A stretch of DNA of 64,000 bases from Caecitellus pseudoparvulus (lineage: Eukaryota > Bigyra: Bicosoecida), in the NCBI GenBank assembly GCA_965644315.1, contig CBFFRQ010000032.1, positions 248,001 to 312,000 of the forward strand, in the 5' to 3' direction. Below the pieces are notes generated by a model. That model made no database searches, was not told the origin of the DNA, and saw nothing but the letters and a program-made list of their open reading frames with translations. Of this stretch, positions 61,547-64,000 are shown one piece after another (position 1 is the first letter of the stretch; each line of letters starts with the position of its first letter). A program made the position numbers and the translations under genes.

Positions 61547-64000
61547 TTAAATGCCCATCATGCTCATAATGTCCTCCAGGGGAGAGGCGGCTTTTTGCGC
61601 TGTTCCGACTGCCGGCTGTGCGACAACTCGGCGCGCGAAGTCTCGACACTGCGCGTCAGGGTCGAACTGCATGACGGCGTATGCCCAGCGAGCCAGGATC
61701 CCAAGCGCTTCACCGAACGTTTCAGCTGGCGCAGGAGAGCGCCCATGGGCTTGCCGAGCGAGCACAGAAATGCTCGCGCCTGCTGGGTGTGCAACGCTTT
61801 CACCATCTTCAGAGCCAGCCCTCGCCTGCAGAGCACTTCGCAGCAGGTCAGCATCGTGCCCGACACCCAGCCCTGCTGTGGATGGGGTGAAGGTCGGCCT
61901 CGCATGCACAAGTGTGTGCTGGTGCAGGCCGAGGCTGTGCACGACCCCTGCTGCGGCCACGAGCACGCATAGGACGGCATGCCGCACGCTCGGGTCGTCA
62001 TGCAGATGAGCGGCCAAGGCTAGCGGCAGCACTGCTCCCACAACTGCACTGATGTTCGGGGCGGACGCCGCCACCTCCACCATGATGGCCAGCGAACGGA
62101 GGAGGGCAGACAGCAACTCTGCATCTCGACCTAGCAAGTCCACGCCAGAGGTAGGGTCCAGCACCCGCACAACAAGGGGGAACACGAACTCTCCGACGAC
62201 AGTTGCAAACACGTTCACCTTGGTCGTCGCTCTAGCCTTTGACTTGCCCCATCTGCGCGTCTTCGGCTGTTTCGCGACTGCCGTGTGCGGTTCGGAGCTG
62301 GCATGCTGCACGAGCTCCTGGATCAACGTATTGACCTGGGCATCGCTACCTTCCGCAGGTCGCTGTGGTGTGGAGGCTTGCGATCCCCCAGCCTGTTCAG
62401 GATCTGCAACGCCAGCCAAGATTATAGCCGCTTCGGTAAGCAAGGTCAGCACCTCCAGCCGCATGCCGAGCAGCTGTTCCTGAGCAAAGACAACCTTGGT
62501 GAGGAAGCGGGCACTGATGACAGGGGAGGCAACAATCACTGCCACCACACCTGCATGCTTCCAAGCCGCGAACTCCTCCAGGCCAAAGGAATTCTCAGTG
62601 CCCAATAACACGCGCAGCAAGGCAACTGCCGAGTCGTGCACCTCATGGGCGGTGTCCGGGCTCTTCGACAGCAAGCTGACAAGAGGGCCCACCGATGCCA
62701 GTGCTGAAATCAAGTGCTTGTAGTCGAGGGGCTTCCTCAGCGTTGCAAGCACTTCCCGAAGGTGTACGGGGGGAGCTGGTAGCTGCCCATACTTCCCTGC
62801 AGGGGCTGTGGAGCCTTGGGCCACTTCGAAGCCAGGGATTGTTGGGACGCCTGCAGCGGCAGCTGGCACGGACGTGTCGTCCCTTCGATGCGTCGATGCA
62901 TCATGCACACCAGATGCTGCAAGCATGCCAGCAGCAAAGTCGTCCAGTGATGTCGGCTGATCCATTTGGCCTGTGGAGTCTATCGCGCGCCCAACGAGCA
63001 CCTTGGCTTCATCCCGAGGGGTGTCATCTGCAAACTCGGTGGGAATGGGAGGAGGCTCTTTCGAATCGAACTCGACGACTTGTGTGCTTGCAAAACGCCC
63101 GGGATGCACCATTGCAGTCTCCTGCGACTCAGCTCCCGCCTTCAGGCTCGGCAAGATGCCCACACTGGGACCGCGCCGCACTGCAGATAGGTGCTTCGGG
63201 ACATCCACGTCATTCGGAACAAGCAAAAAGGCCATCAAGTCAGCCACAGCCTGGTCTGAGGCCGCTTTGACCTGGGACTTGTCTGCCTTGCTGCCAAAGT
63301 CAGGTGTCAGCAGACTGGCCCAATCCAGGACAGGCAGCTCCACCCCAGTGGTTTCGAAGGCAGACGCAGCGGCAGCATGGGAGAGGATGGAGCCCACCAG
63401 CATGCCCATAACTTTCACCGACGGGTTCGGAGAGTTCAAGCGTTCTTGTACACCCTGCATGACTACTTGGCCCACTCGGCTGCCCAGTGCAACTTGGGCA
63501 TGGGGTGCGTTGCGAAGCAGCAAGGCCAAGACGTCAGTCGTTGCCTTCTGTGCACGTGTGTCAGCTCCTGCCACAGCGAGAGGTTGAGACCAAGCCTGAG
63601 CGACATGCAGGATGTGGAAGACGGACTCCCAAGTCTGCTCTCCAGAGGACACCGCCGCGCGCATGTACAGGTACCAGTGTCGGGCACAGTACGGTGTGCA
63701 TCTGCCGCTCAGCGGCACCCCACGGCACAGCTCCGCTGCTGACAATGTGCCTGAAAGAAGCCACTCATGCGGATCACCAAGGATGCCGAATAAGGGCAGG
63801 GACTTCACACCCATCTGGTTTGAGTCTGGCGGTTGAGGGAGGGCATGCCACAGCGCTTGCCGCATCGCAGAGCGGCTGACCCCCGACCAAAGCACGCGAC
63901 AAGTTTCTGCGTGGGGCTGCAAATAACCGGGATCGCATTTAGACTGAGAATTCCAAGCTTCCAGACATGCTGTGGCCAGGTGTGTCGCCCACCCGCCAGC
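61547..64000 (-). CDS. TELO2: TELO2/Tel2, TTT complex subunit (5' end beyond the window)
   Basis: TELO2 binds TTI1 and TTI2 and links Hsp90 to nascent PIKK kinases. The frame is open from the right edge (64000) to the stop at 61547, 817 visible residues; the N-terminus lies outside. The most telling part is the conserved Tel2 domain, at about 1.2-1.7 kb from the gene end: VHLREVLATLRKPLDYKHL, VALLRVLLGTENSFGLEEF, VVAVIVASPVISARFLTKVV and LGMRLEVLTLLTEAAIILAG. A late segment, FATVVGEFVFPLVVRVLDP, matches the Tel2 motif preceding the final helices. Earlier residues (FHILHVAQAWSQPLA) are helical as expected for HEAT-like repeats. A possible acceptor (ttatttgcag) near 63915 could be a false splice site or mark an exon start. 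Confidence 0.72.
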   Translation of the reverse strand, partial: AGGWATHLATACLEAWNSQSKCDPGYLQPHAETCRVLWSGVSRSAMRQALWHALPQPPDSNQMGVKSLPLFGILGDPHEWLLSGTLSAAELCRGVPLSGRCTPYCARHWYLYMRAAVSSGEQTWESVFHILHVAQAWSQPLAVAGADTRAQKATTDVLALLLRNAPHAQVALGSRVGQVVMQGVQERLNSPNPSVKVMGMLVGSILSHAAAASAFETTGVELPVLDWASLLTPDFGSKADKSQVKAASDQAVADLMAFLLVPNDVDVPKHLSAVRRGPSVGILPSLKAGAESQETAMVHPGRFASTQVVEFDSKEPPPIPTEFADDTPRDEAKVLVGRAIDSTGQMDQPTSLDDFAAGMLAASGVHDASTHRRDDTSVPAAAAGVPTIPGFEVAQGSTAPAGKYGQLPAPPVHLREVLATLRKPLDYKHLISALASVGPLVSLLSKSPDTAHEVHDSAVALLRVLLGTENSFGLEEFAAWKHAGVVAVIVASPVISARFLTKVVFAQEQLLGMRLEVLTLLTEAAIILAGVADPEQAGGSQASTPQRPAEGSDAQVNTLIQELVQHASSEPHTAVAKQPKTRRWGKSKARATTKVNVFATVVGEFVFPLVVRVLDPTSGVDLLGRDAELLSALLRSLAIMVEVAASAPNISAVVGAVLPLALAAHLHDDPSVRHAVLCVLVAAAGVVHSLGLHQHTLVHARPTFTPSTAGLGVGHDADLLRSALQARAGSEDGESVAHPAGASISVLARQAHGRSPAPAETFGEALGILARWAYAVMQFDPDAQCRDFARRVVAQPAVGTAQKAASPLEDIMSMMGI

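Overview
The window is nuclear DNA from a GC-rich, gene-dense single-celled eukaryote. The evidence is GT-AG introns (most are 64-124 nt, donors usually GTGAGT or GTGCGT, acceptors YNCAG), no operons or Shine-Dalgarno sites, and typical eukaryotic genes: NOP56, COG1, FANCL, XPC, RPAP2, kinesin, TTI1, TELO2 and a small Tim. I see no plastid-specific gene and no spliced-leader signature. The lineage cannot be fixed from sequence alone; a free-living protist fits best. Exon coordinates below were worked out by eye from splice sites, reading phase and family conservation, so they are models without transcript support.

Layout, left to right. Positions 261-11,852 hold a DUF2817/M14-like carboxypeptidase (+), a type II pantothenate kinase (-), a large disordered protein (+), an FKBP isomerase (-), an unrecognised protein (+) and a membrane-anchored histidine phosphatase (+). 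Positions 11,961-22,341 are a run of five minus-strand housekeeping genes: COG1, a small Tim8/13-type chaperone hidden in four tiny exons, FANCL, NOP56 and PUS3. Positions 23,408-35,603 are all plus strand: TTI1, a kinesin-1-like motor and two tandem papain-family proteases. Positions 35,918-46,967 hold a membrane protein with a C2H2-like finger (+), an unrecognised conserved protein (-), an ankyrin/PH/IQ/WW scaffold (+), a coiled-coil protein (+) and an F-box/LRR-like protein (-). Positions 47,169-64,000 hold a proline-rich repeat and coiled-coil protein (-), a WW plus C2HC-finger protein (+), an RPAP2/Rtr1 phosphatase (+), a MUL1-like membrane protein without a RING (-), XPC/Rad4 (+) and TELO2 (-, running off the right edge).

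Genes with linked roles: TTI1 and TELO2 are two subunits of the TTT complex that stabilises PIKK kinases (ATM, ATR, mTOR). FANCL (crosslink repair) and XPC (nucleotide excision repair) are DNA-damage genes. NOP56, PUS3 and RPAP2 serve RNA maturation and RNA polymerase II. COG1 and the kinesin serve membrane traffic. There is no sign of co-transcription. Several convergent pairs end only 5-34 nt apart, so their 3' UTRs must overlap.

I found no rRNA, tRNA, CRISPR array, transposon or virus-derived gene. The most notable features are the cryptic four-exon Tim gene, a 30-nt intron, a 317-nt identical block in the tandem proteases, a TTT subunit pair in one window, and several unusual domain combinations.
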